Position numbers and translations under genes: made by a program. The notes under the pieces are model-generated. The model made no database searches, was not told the DNA's origin, and worked only from the letters and a program-made list of their open reading frames with translations. Below, one piece after another: positions 1 to 9,152 of a stretch of DNA of 64,000 nucleotides. Within the stretch, counting starts at the first letter, position 1; the number at the start of each line of letters is the position of its first letter. The stretch comes from Variovorax sp. TBS-050B (GTDB lineage: Bacteria > Pseudomonadota > Gammaproteobacteria > Burkholderiales > Burkholderiaceae_C): assembly GCF_029893635.1 (NCBI RefSeq), contig NZ_JARXYR010000002.1, positions 3,943,001-4,007,000 of the forward strand, in the 5' to 3' direction.

Positions 1-393
1 GAAGGCGCCGCCGAACACCGCGATCACCAGCCCCATCAGGATGCCGACCGTCAGCGTGGTGCCCGCCACGGCCCTGGCCTTGGCCGCGTCGCGCGCGCCC
101 CAGGCCTGGCCGATCAGCACCGAAGCGCCGGCGCCCAGGCCGATGACGAAGGCGATGAAGAAGAACAGCACCGGGAAGAAGCTCGACACCGCGGCCAGCG
201 CGCCGACGCCGATCATCTGCCCGATGTAGATGTTGTTGATGGTGCCCGAGAGCGACTGCAGGATGTTGCTGAGCAGCATCGGCGCGAGGAAGAACAGGAA
301 GGTCTTCCACAGTGCGCGCGGCGCGCCGACCGGCGCGACGGGCGTGCCCTGGAGGCCGCTGGGGCGGGGGGCGGTGTTCGTGTTGTCGTTCAT
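1..393 (-). CDS. MATE family efflux transporter, N-terminal part (cut by window edge)
   Basis: The minus strand from an ATG at 393 encodes a membrane protein that runs off the left edge of the window; 131 codons are visible. After a polar N-terminus of about 25 residues it reads as hydrophobic helices with FLFFLAPMLLSNILQSLSGTINNIYIGQMIG and related text, typical of MATE (NorM/DinF) Na+ or H+-coupled drug exporters in the inner membrane; I give this only as a family call. Its start codon overlaps the stop of the upstream DUF2239 gene in an ATGA arrangement, so the two are translationally coupled. The substrate cannot be read from the sequence, and the C-terminal half is missing. Confidence 0.85.
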   Translation of the reverse strand, partial: MNDNTNTAPRPSGLQGTPVAPVGAPRALWKTFLFFLAPMLLSNILQSLSGTINNIYIGQMIGVGALAAVSSFFPVLFFFIAFVIGLGAGASVLIGQAWGARDAAKARAVAGTTLTVGILMGLVIAVFGGAF

Positions 394-986
394 TCCGGGG
401 TGGGCCAGCTTGCGCCGGCCAGTTCGTGGAGGTGGGCCCGCAGATCCTCGGGCCAGGCAGCCAGCCGTTCCTCGAAGCCTGCCCGGTCGGCCGCGAAGAG
501 CGCACGGGCCGCTTCCTCGAAGCCCGGCAGATTGCCGGCGAGCGCGGTCATCACGCCATAGGCGGCTTCGCGTGCCGCGCGCGCGGCGTCGCGCCCGGCA
601 TGGACGCGCCGCGCCTCGTCGACCAGCCGGCGCAGCGCGACCGACGCGCCGCCGGGCTGGCGCGCGAGCCATTCCCACTGGCGCGGCAGCAGCGTGACCT
701 CGCGCGCGACCACGCCCAGCTTCGGCCGCCCGACGCCACGCGGTGGCTCGTCGGACGCGGCGGCCGCGGGCGGTGGCGCATCGCGCAGGTCGAGGTCCAC
801 CTGCATGCCGGTGCGGTCGTCGAACACGAGGCAGGGTGCGTCGTCCGTGCGCGCGCGCAGCGCGGCGATCAGCTCGGCGCGCGAACCGCGCGCGATGCGC
901 CGGAAGCCGGCAAACGCGGTCAGGGTGGCGGGTGCGCCAGCCGCCGAGGCGGCGGCAGCGGGGGCCTGAATATGTTCGGAAGTCAT
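390..986 (-). CDS. DUF2239 family protein
   Basis: A 198-residue protein when started at the ATG at 986 (MTSEHIQAP); a longer reading from 1079 is possible but would cross the repeated ACCCGG motifs that look like promoter sites. The sequence resembles the DUF2239 family (a conserved block around LTAFAGFRRIARGSRAEL and later FDDRTGMQVDLDLR, then GRPKLGVVAREVTLLPRQWEWL). The function of the family is unknown. It overlaps the MATE exporter by ATGA, so it may be an accessory or regulator of that exporter. The block VTLLPRQWEWL..QPGGASVALRRLVDEAR looks like a ribbon-helix-helix type DNA-binding segment, which would fit autoregulation; this is inference. Confidence 0.75.
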   Translation of the reverse strand: MTSEHIQAPAAAASAAGAPATLTAFAGFRRIARGSRAELIAALRARTDDAPCLVFDDRTGMQVDLDLRDAPPPAAAASDEPPRGVGRPKLGVVAREVTLLPRQWEWLARQPGGASVALRRLVDEARRVHAGRDAARAAREAAYGVMTALAGNLPGFEEAARALFAADRAGFEERLAAWPEDLRAHLHELAGASWPTPE

Positions 987-1002
987 CGTGGGGGAGCGGT
1001 AA

Positions 1003-1130
1003 TTTACCCGGGAAAAATGAAGTCGACCTGAATTTTCTTGTGCCGCAAGGAACAGGAAGGCAAAGGGCGAAGCAGGCATCGCCGCATTTTACCCGGATCA
1101 AATAGGAATTCGCAATATACCCGGGTAAAA
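1003..1130. promoter_or_regulatory. Three ACCCGG repeats in the divergent DUF2239/tex promoter
   Basis: Three copies of a TTTACCCGG-type motif lie between DUF2239 and tex: 1003-1016 (TTTACCCGGGAAAA), 1087-1102 (TTTTACCCGGATCAAA) and 1115-1130 (ATATACCCGGGTAAAA). The last contains the perfect palindrome TACCCGGGTA. The flanks are AT-rich in an otherwise GC-rich region. The arrangement looks like operators of a dimeric repressor controlling the DUF2239-MATE operon; DUF2239 itself is the nearest candidate. This is an inference without a known regulator to match. Confidence 0.5.
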
Positions 1131-1233
1131 AGAACGCGGCCGGGCGCCTCGTGCCCCTATGGCAAACTCCCGCGCTTCATTCGACCAACGCGACCGGCCG
1201 GGCCGGTTGCAGCGACAGGGACGCCACTCAGCA

Positions 1234-3609
<2,376 letters not shown>

Positions 3610-3714
3610 GGCGAAAGCTTCCGCCGCCGCCACGACGGCCGCAAGCGTGCGGTTTGTCCTGGTGCCTCCGCCGAGCCGCAACCACAATGAGCGGCGCAAA
3701 AAGGGGAGCACCAC

Positions 3715-4683
3715 ATGACTGAAGATTTCGAGGGCGAGCCGGGCATCCTGGATCGCCTGGCGCCCGAACTGGGCGTGCGGCAATGGGTCGACGCATCGGG
3801 CGCACCGCTCGCCAGCTTCGACTGGAAGCAGATCGAGGGCCGCTACAAGCTCGTGTTCTGCTTCCAGCACGCCTGCCCGGGCTGCCACGTCCGCGGCTTT
3901 CCCACGCTGTCGAAGCTGATCGACCGGTTCCGAGGCAGCGACATCGTCGGCTTCGCGGCCGTGCAGACGGTCTTCGAGGACTTCGAGGCCAACAGCTACG
4001 ACAACATGCGCGCCGACCAGCGCCGCTATGCGCTGCCGATCGTCTTCGGCCACGACGCGGGCGAGGGCCGTCCCGACCACGGCTCGGTGCTGATGCAGCG
4101 CTTCCGCAACGGCGGCACGCCGTGGTTCATCCTGATCGATCCGCAGGGCGTGGTGATCTTCAACGGCTTCCACGTCGATGCCAACTGGCTGACGCAGAGG
4201 CTCGAAGCCGCGGCCGCATCGCCTTCGCGCGAGGCGGGCGAAACGCTCGACTGGGGCGGCGTGCTGAAGCTCGCGCGCGACGGCAATCCGCCGCCCCCGC
4301 GCCGCGTCGAACGCGACGATGCCGCCTGGCGTGAACGCCTGACGCCGGAGCAGTACCGCATCACCCGCCAGAAGGGCACCGAGCGCGCGCACAGCTCGTC
4401 CATGTGTGCGCTGTTCGAACCCGGGCGCTACCACTGCGTGTGCTGCGGCACCGCGCTGTTCGATGCGGACAGCAAGTTCAGGAGCGGCAGCGGCTGGCCG
4501 AGCTTCCATCGGCCGCTGGCGCCCGGCGTGGTGGCCTACCACCAGGACGACAGCCACGGCATGCGCCGCGTCGAGACCACCTGCAACGTCTGCGACGCCC
4601 ACCTCGGGCATGTGTTCCCCGACGGACCGGAGCCCAGCGGCCTGCGCTACTGCATCAATGCGGCGGCGCTCGTGAAGGCGTAA
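3715..4683 (+). CDS. msrB: Thioredoxin-like / methionine-(R)-sulfoxide reductase B fusion
   Basis: A 322-residue fusion without signal peptide. Residues 1 to about 175 form a thioredoxin/peroxiredoxin-like domain with a CPGC redox pair at 54 and 57 (FQHACPGCHVRGFPTL) and a later GGTPWFILIDPQG strand, as in TlpA-like folds. Residues about 200-322 are MsrB: the WRERLTPEQYRITRQKGTE start, zinc cysteines near 241-244 (CVCC) and a second pair (CNVC), the SGSGWPSF loop and the catalytic cysteine about 313 in GLRYCIN. MsrB reduces protein methionine-R-sulfoxide and needs an electron donor, so the N-terminal domain plausibly supplies it in cis. A strong purine-rich ribosome site (AAAAAGGGGAGC) precedes the ATG at 3715. 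It is a cytosolic analogue of the Trx-MsrA-MsrB logic of Neisseria PilB, but without MsrA. Confidence 0.9.
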   Translation: MTEDFEGEPGILDRLAPELGVRQWVDASGAPLASFDWKQIEGRYKLVFCFQHACPGCHVRGFPTLSKLIDRFRGSDIVGFAAVQTVFEDFEANSYDNMRADQRRYALPIVFGHDAGEGRPDHGSVLMQRFRNGGTPWFILIDPQGVVIFNGFHVDANWLTQRLEAAAASPSREAGETLDWGGVLKLARDGNPPPPRRVERDDAAWRERLTPEQYRITRQKGTERAHSSSMCALFEPGRYHCVCCGTALFDADSKFRSGSGWPSFHRPLAPGVVAYHQDDSHGMRRVETTCNVCDAHLGHVFPDGPEPSGLRYCINAAALVKA

Positions 4684-4743
4684 GTGCCGCCGGGCCGCGG
4701 GCCGGTGCTTCATGACGGTCTCTCCTGCACAATCGAGCGGTCA

Positions 4744-5823
4744 ATGAAAGCACTGCGCATCTACGCCGGCCCTTCGGCCCGCCGGCACATCGAACAGCAC
4801 GGCCTGCAGCCGCAGGACGTGCGCACCATCCCCGGCGCGGCGGGCGGCCCCAAGGGCCTGATCCTGGGCGCGCTCGACCGCTTCATCTTCGGCCGCTGGC
4901 TGCCGCGCTCGAGCCAGCCGGTGCACCTGGTCGGCGCGTCGATCGGCGCATGGCGGCTCTCGACGGCCTGCCTGGCCGATCCGCAGAAGGCCTTCGAGCG
5001 CTTCGAGCACGACTACGTGCGCCAGCAGTTCGAAGTGCCGCCGGGGCAGAAGCGGCTCAGCCCGCAGCAGCTGAGCGAACGCTTCGCGCAGAGCCTGGTC
5101 GATTTCTACGGGGGGCGCATCGGCGAGGTGCTCGCGCATCCGCGCTACCGGCTCCACGTGGTGACCTCGCGCGGGCGCCACATCCTCGGGCGCGAGGGCA
5201 GGGCGCGCACGCCCTTCGGCTACCTGGGCGCCTTCGCCACCAACAGCGTCTACCGCAAGGGCCTGGGTGCGTGGCTGGAGCGCTGCGTGTTCTCCACGCC
5301 GGGCGCGCCGCTGCCTTTCGGCACGCGCGACTTCCGCACGCGCCAGCATGCGCTGAGCGAAGAGAACTTCAACCTGGTGCTGCAGGCCTCGTGCTCGATC
5401 CCGTTCCTGCTCGCCGCGGTGCACGACATTCCGGGCGCGCCGCGCGGCGCCTACTGGGACGGCGGCATCACCGACTACCACCTGCACCTCGACTACCAGC
5501 CGAGCGGCGAAGGCATCGTGCTGTACCCGCATTTTCAGCGCGCGGTGGTGCCCGGCTGGCTCGACAAGGGCCTGCGCTGGCGCCACCGCTCGACCGGCTT
5601 CCTCGACCGCATGGTGGTGCTCGCACCCGACCCCGAGTGGGTGCGGTCGCTGCCCAACGGCAAGCTGCCCGACCGCAAGGACTTCATCCACTTCGCGAAC
5701 GACGCGCCGGCGCGCATCAGGGCATGGAGCCGCGCGACGCGCGAGGCCCAGCGGCTGTCGGACGAGTTCGAGGCCTGGCTCGATGCGGGCCCGGACCGCG
5801 CGCGCGAGATTCTTCCGCTCTGA
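4744..5823 (+). CDS. Patatin-like phospholipase
   Basis: A 359-residue protein starting at the ATG at 4744 (MKALRIYAGPSARRH). It carries the patatin hydrolase signatures: a glycine-rich oxyanion loop (GAAGGPKGL, about 31-39), the nucleophile serine in GASIG (S66) and the catalytic aspartate in DGGITD near residue 239. These define a Ser-Asp dyad lipid acyl hydrolase. No signal peptide or membrane segment is visible, so it is probably cytoplasmic or peripheral to the membrane. It stands alone between the MsrB fusion and the Bug receptor, on the same strand but with separate spacing. Substrate unknown. Confidence 0.88.
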   Translation: MKALRIYAGPSARRHIEQHGLQPQDVRTIPGAAGGPKGLILGALDRFIFGRWLPRSSQPVHLVGASIGAWRLSTACLADPQKAFERFEHDYVRQQFEVPPGQKRLSPQQLSERFAQSLVDFYGGRIGEVLAHPRYRLHVVTSRGRHILGREGRARTPFGYLGAFATNSVYRKGLGAWLERCVFSTPGAPLPFGTRDFRTRQHALSEENFNLVLQASCSIPFLLAAVHDIPGAPRGAYWDGGITDYHLHLDYQPSGEGIVLYPHFQRAVVPGWLDKGLRWRHRSTGFLDRMVVLAPDPEWVRSLPNGKLPDRKDFIHFANDAPARIRAWSRATREAQRLSDEFEAWLDAGPDRAREILPL

Positions 5824-5912
5824 AGCCGCGGGGGCAAACCCTGACCTCCGCGGCGCGCGGGCGCTTCGAGAATGAGCCGCTCATTCCCGCTCACGCAGAG
5901 AAAGCCGCCTTC

Positions 5913-6899
5913 ATGCCGCAGACCCGCATCTCACGCCGCCACTTCACGCTCGCCACGGCTGCCGCAGCGGGCAGCCTGGCCCTTCCGTCGTTCGCACAGG
6001 GCGGCTGGCCGACCAGGCCGATCCGCGTGGTCGTGCCCTACACGCCGGGCGGCTTCACCGACCAGATGGCGCGGCTGGTGCAGGCCGGCCTGCAGGCGCG
6101 GCTCGGCCAGCCGGTGCTGATCGACAACAAGCCCGGCGCCAACAGCCTGATCGGCGTCGACGCGGTGGCCAAGGCCGCGCCCGACGGCAGCACCTTCGGC
6201 GTGGTGATCGCGGCCTATGCCGCCAACACCACGCTCTATCCCAAGCTGCCTTACGACCCGCAGAAGGACCTGACGGGCGTGTCGCTGATGGGCGTGTCGC
6301 CGCTGCTGGCCGCGATCAACGTCGATGCGCCGTTCAAGAACGCGCGCGAGCTGATCGCCTATGCGCGCGCCCACCCGGGCAAGGTGAGCTTCGGTTCCTC
6401 GGGCAACGGCTCGGCCGCGCACCTGACGACCGAGCTCTGGAAGTCGCTCACGCAGACCTACATGATCCACATCCCGTACCGCGGCGCCGCGCCCGCGCTC
6501 ACGGACCTGATGGGCGGGCAGATCCAGCTCTTCTTCGATGCGCCGACGGGCCTCATCAACCAGGCCAAGGCCGGCAAGGTGCGGCTGATCGGCGTGGCGG
6601 GCGACAGGCGCCTCGCGGCCGCGCCCGAGGTGCCGACCTTCATCGAGCAGGGCTTCGCCGGCTTCACCGGCAGCACCTGGGCCGGCATGATCGCGCCCGC
6701 GGGCACGCCGCGCGAGATCGTCAAGCGCATGTCCGACGAGGTGGCGCGCATCATCAAGAGCGACGAGACCCGCGCCAAGCTCGACGCCATGGGCACCATC
6801 CCCGCAGGCAGCACGCCCGAGGAATTCGATGCCTTCATCACCGCCGAAACCGCCAAGTGGGCCAAGGTGATCCGCACCGCGGGCGTGAAGCTCGAATAG
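5913..6899 (+). CDS. Bug-family tripartite tricarboxylate transporter substrate-binding protein
   Basis: A 328-residue periplasmic binding protein. The start at 5913 gives a twin-arginine-type leader (RISRRHFTLATAAAAG...LPSFA), then the Bug/TctC signature WPTRPIRVVVPYTPGGFTDQMAR and later IDNKPGANSLIGVDAVAKAAPDG. Bug proteins are extracytoplasmic receptors for small carboxylates and are extremely numerous in Burkholderiales, commonly as orphan genes. No TctA or TctB membrane components sit next to it here, so its transport partner or signalling role is unknown. It ends one base before the convergent stop codon of the PAAR-like gene. Confidence 0.93.
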   Translation: MPQTRISRRHFTLATAAAAGSLALPSFAQGGWPTRPIRVVVPYTPGGFTDQMARLVQAGLQARLGQPVLIDNKPGANSLIGVDAVAKAAPDGSTFGVVIAAYAANTTLYPKLPYDPQKDLTGVSLMGVSPLLAAINVDAPFKNARELIAYARAHPGKVSFGSSGNGSAAHLTTELWKSLTQTYMIHIPYRGAAPALTDLMGGQIQLFFDAPTGLINQAKAGKVRLIGVAGDRRLAAAPEVPTFIEQGFAGFTGSTWAGMIAPAGTPREIVKRMSDEVARIIKSDETRAKLDAMGTIPAGSTPEEFDAFITAETAKWAKVIRTAGVKLE

Positions 6900-7286
6900 C
6901 TAGGCGGCGAGCACCAGCACCTTGAATTGGCTCGGCACGATCCGCATGCCGACGATGTTGCAGCGGTTCTGCACCGACAGGCTGGTCATGCGCGTGCACG
7001 GCGTGCCCTTGAGCAGCACCGTGAAGGCGCCGGTGATGTGGCGCGAGGGGCCCATCACCGTCTGCGACACCACGCCCATCAGCACGCCCGCGTTGTCGCC
7101 GTTGGTGATCGGCGTGGTGGTCGCCATGTTGTGCGCCGGCGTGCCGCCGTAGAGGATGTTCCAGGCGTTGGGAATGGCCGTGGGGCCGAGGGCGAAGTTG
7201 GGGTAGGGGATGGGCAGCGCGGGCGGCGTCTTGCAGACGTCGGGGAAGGCGAGGTCCACGCCCATCATCTGTGCATTGGCGAACAT
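6900..7286 (-). CDS. DUF4150 PAAR-like protein (T6SS spike tip)
   Basis: A 128-residue protein starting at 7286 (MFANAQMMGVDLAFPDVCK) behind a good AAGAAGGAA ribosome site. The conserved TPPALPIPYPNFALGPTAIP...NILYGGTPAHNMATTTPITNGDNAG segment is the DUF4150/PAAR-like fold that caps VgrG spikes. The protein stops right after the PAAR-like domain: there is no C-terminal toxin extension. Its last residues (QFKVLVLAA) resemble the C-terminus of the VgrG of the same cluster (KFKVLTLVA). It is the last gene of the minus-strand VgrG cluster and follows DUF3540 by 28 bases. Confidence 0.88.
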   Translation of the reverse strand: MFANAQMMGVDLAFPDVCKTPPALPIPYPNFALGPTAIPNAWNILYGGTPAHNMATTTPITNGDNAGVLMGVVSQTVMGPSRHITGAFTVLLKGTPCTRMTSLSVQNRCNIVGMRIVPSQFKVLVLAA

Positions 7287-7314
7287 CGGGGGGTTCCTTC
7301 TTTGCGTGCGGGCC

Positions 7315-8028
7315 TCAGCCCATGTGGATCTGCTCGGCATCGACCTTGACGATCGCCTTGCTCGTGACGAGCGTGTTCTTCGCATGCAGGCGCAGGGTCT
7401 CGCGAGCCTGCATGTCGATCTGGCCCGCGCGCACCTGCTCGACCTCCTCGGTCATGCGGAAGGTGGAGCGCGCGAGCACGCTGAGCCGGTCGAGCACCGT
7501 CTCGAGCGTGCGGCCGACGAAGCGCGCCACCAGCGTGGTCACGCGCACCTCGGCGCCGCGGTAGTCCATGTCGGCGATCTCGACCTGCGCCTTCTGCGCC
7601 TGCAGCGCCAGTTCGGGCGATCGCAGCGCGAGCCGCGTGCCGGCCTCGATCGCGATGCCGCCCTGGCGCGTGCGCAGCGTCAGGTCGCCGTTCACCACGA
7701 GCTGCGCATGCGCGGGGTCGGCCTGGGTGACGACCGCGATCAGGTAGACGTGATCGCGCTGCGGCCCGGCCACGAGCACCGTGTCGCCGACGCCCGGCTG
7801 CAGCAGGCAGCTCGCGGCGCGCATGCAGCGCCAGCGCTCGCCGCCTGCCTGCGGTTCGACGATGAACACGTCGTCGGCGAGCGCCTGCACGACGACGCCG
7901 ATCGCGCTGCCGCTCCAGGCGGCGGGCGCGGCGGGCAGCGGCCGGTGGAGCAGGGCGTGCATCTCGTGCGGCCCTGCGATGGCGTCGGACGTGCCGGCAT
8001 CTTGCGGCGGAGCGGCGCGTTGTTTCAT
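7315..8028 (-). CDS. DUF3540 family protein (VgrG cluster)
   Basis: A 237-residue protein starting at the ATG at 8028 (MKQRAAPPQDAG), overlapping the pentapeptide gene's stop by ATGA. It matches the DUF3540 pattern: an OB-like N-terminal barrel (GVVVQALADDVFIVEPQAGGERWRCMRAASCLLQPGVGDTVLVAG) and a beta-helical repeat (GDLTLRTRQGGIAIEAGTRLALRSPELALQAQKAQVEIAD), reminiscent of the base and shaft of VgrG. DUF3540 genes regularly lie between DUF2169 and DUF4150 genes in VgrG islands. A role in loading or building the spike is inferred; no enzymatic motif is seen. Confidence 0.85.
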   Translation of the reverse strand: MKQRAAPPQDAGTSDAIAGPHEMHALLHRPLPAAPAAWSGSAIGVVVQALADDVFIVEPQAGGERWRCMRAASCLLQPGVGDTVLVAGPQRDHVYLIAVVTQADPAHAQLVVNGDLTLRTRQGGIAIEAGTRLALRSPELALQAQKAQVEIADMDYRGAEVRVTTLVARFVGRTLETVLDRLSVLARSTFRMTEEVEQVRAGQIDMQARETLRLHAKNTLVTSKAIVKVDAEQIHMG

Positions 8029-9152
8029 GGGCGGGTGTCCTCGGAAGGGGCCGGCGGCAGCGGCCGGCCGAAAGTGTCGCGGCCCTCGCGCTGCGGCCGC
8101 AGGCTGCGCGCGGCCGAGAAGCGCTCGGCCTCGAACAGCGCCGGGTCGCCATCGAGCACGCCGATGCGGTCGCTCCAGCGCGTCCCCGCCTGCAGCGCGC
8201 GGTGGGTCTGCGTGCGCTGGAAGGTGGCGCCGCGCAGGTCGGCATCGCCGAGGTCGGCATACGAGAAATCGGCATAGACCAGATGGCTGCGCGCGAACGA
8301 GGTGCGCCGGCATCGGGCGCGGTGGAAGACGCACTGTTCGAGCCGCGCGCCGGAGAAGTCGGCCTCGTCGAGCCGCGCGTCGATCCACAGGCTCTGGTCG
8401 AAGCGCCCGCCGCGGCCGTCGGCGCGGCGCAGGTCGGCCTCCGGAAAGAGGCATTGCGGCGCCTCGACGGCCGTGAGCGCCGCGCCTTCGAGCTTCGCGC
8501 CCTTGAAGTTGCACTGCGCGAGGTGCGCGCGATCGAAATTGCAGCCGCGCAGGTCGGCGTCGATGAACTGGCAGCGCAGGAAGAAATGGCCCGAGAAATC
8601 CTGCCCGGCCAGGTCGGCCTCGCTGAAGATCACGTTGTGGAAGCGCGCGTTCCTGAAATGCGCACCGCGCAGCGCGGCCCGGTAGTAGACCGTGGTGTCC
8701 AGCGCCACCGCGTCGAAGCGGGTGCCGGCGAGCTGCGATTCGCCGAACACCGCCTTCGTGAGATCCGCGCGCGCGAAATGCGCATCGTCGAGCCGGCTCT
8801 GGTGGAAGGCCGCGAGCCCGGCCTGCGCCTCGTCGAAGTCGGCCTCGCGCAGATCGCAGGCGCTGAAGGCCACGCGGCCCATCGCGGCGCCGCGCAAGCG
8901 TGCAGCCCGGAGGCTGCACAGATGGAACGCGGCGCGCTGCAGGTCCGCGCCTTCGAGGTCCGCGCCGTCGAAGCGGCAGGTATCGAAGGCCGACTCGCCC
9001 AGTTGCGCGCCGCGCAGGCTGGCCTGCGAGAAGTCGCATTCGCGCAGCGCGCCGCCGCGCAGGTCGAGACCGTCGAAGTTCATGCCCTGGAAGTCCTGCC
9101 CCTGGATGTGTTCGCCGGTGCGGAGTTTCTGCGCGAGCGTCTCCGGCGTCAT
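8025..9152 (-). CDS. Pentapeptide-repeat protein of the VgrG cluster
   Basis: A 375-residue protein starting at 9152 (MTPETLAQKLRTGEHIQGQDFQGMNFDGLDLRGG), overlapping the preceding DUF2169 stop by ATGA. From about residue 18 to 320 it is built of A(D/N)LXX-type five-residue repeats (FDGADLEGADLQRAAF, LDEADFSGARLEQCVF), which fold as a right-handed quadrilateral beta-helix. The C-terminal 50 residues are proline- and arginine-rich without repeats. Such proteins accompany DUF2169 in T6SS VgrG islands; an adaptor, chaperone or effector role is unresolved. It also contains repeated cysteine-containing pentapeptides (CDF, CRF, CVF). Confidence 0.88.
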   Translation of the reverse strand: MTPETLAQKLRTGEHIQGQDFQGMNFDGLDLRGGALRECDFSQASLRGAQLGESAFDTCRFDGADLEGADLQRAAFHLCSLRAARLRGAAMGRVAFSACDLREADFDEAQAGLAAFHQSRLDDAHFARADLTKAVFGESQLAGTRFDAVALDTTVYYRAALRGAHFRNARFHNVIFSEADLAGQDFSGHFFLRCQFIDADLRGCNFDRAHLAQCNFKGAKLEGAALTAVEAPQCLFPEADLRRADGRGGRFDQSLWIDARLDEADFSGARLEQCVFHRARCRRTSFARSHLVYADFSYADLGDADLRGATFQRTQTHRALQAGTRWSDRIGVLDGDPALFEAERFSAARSLRPQREGRDTFGRPLPPAPSEDTRP

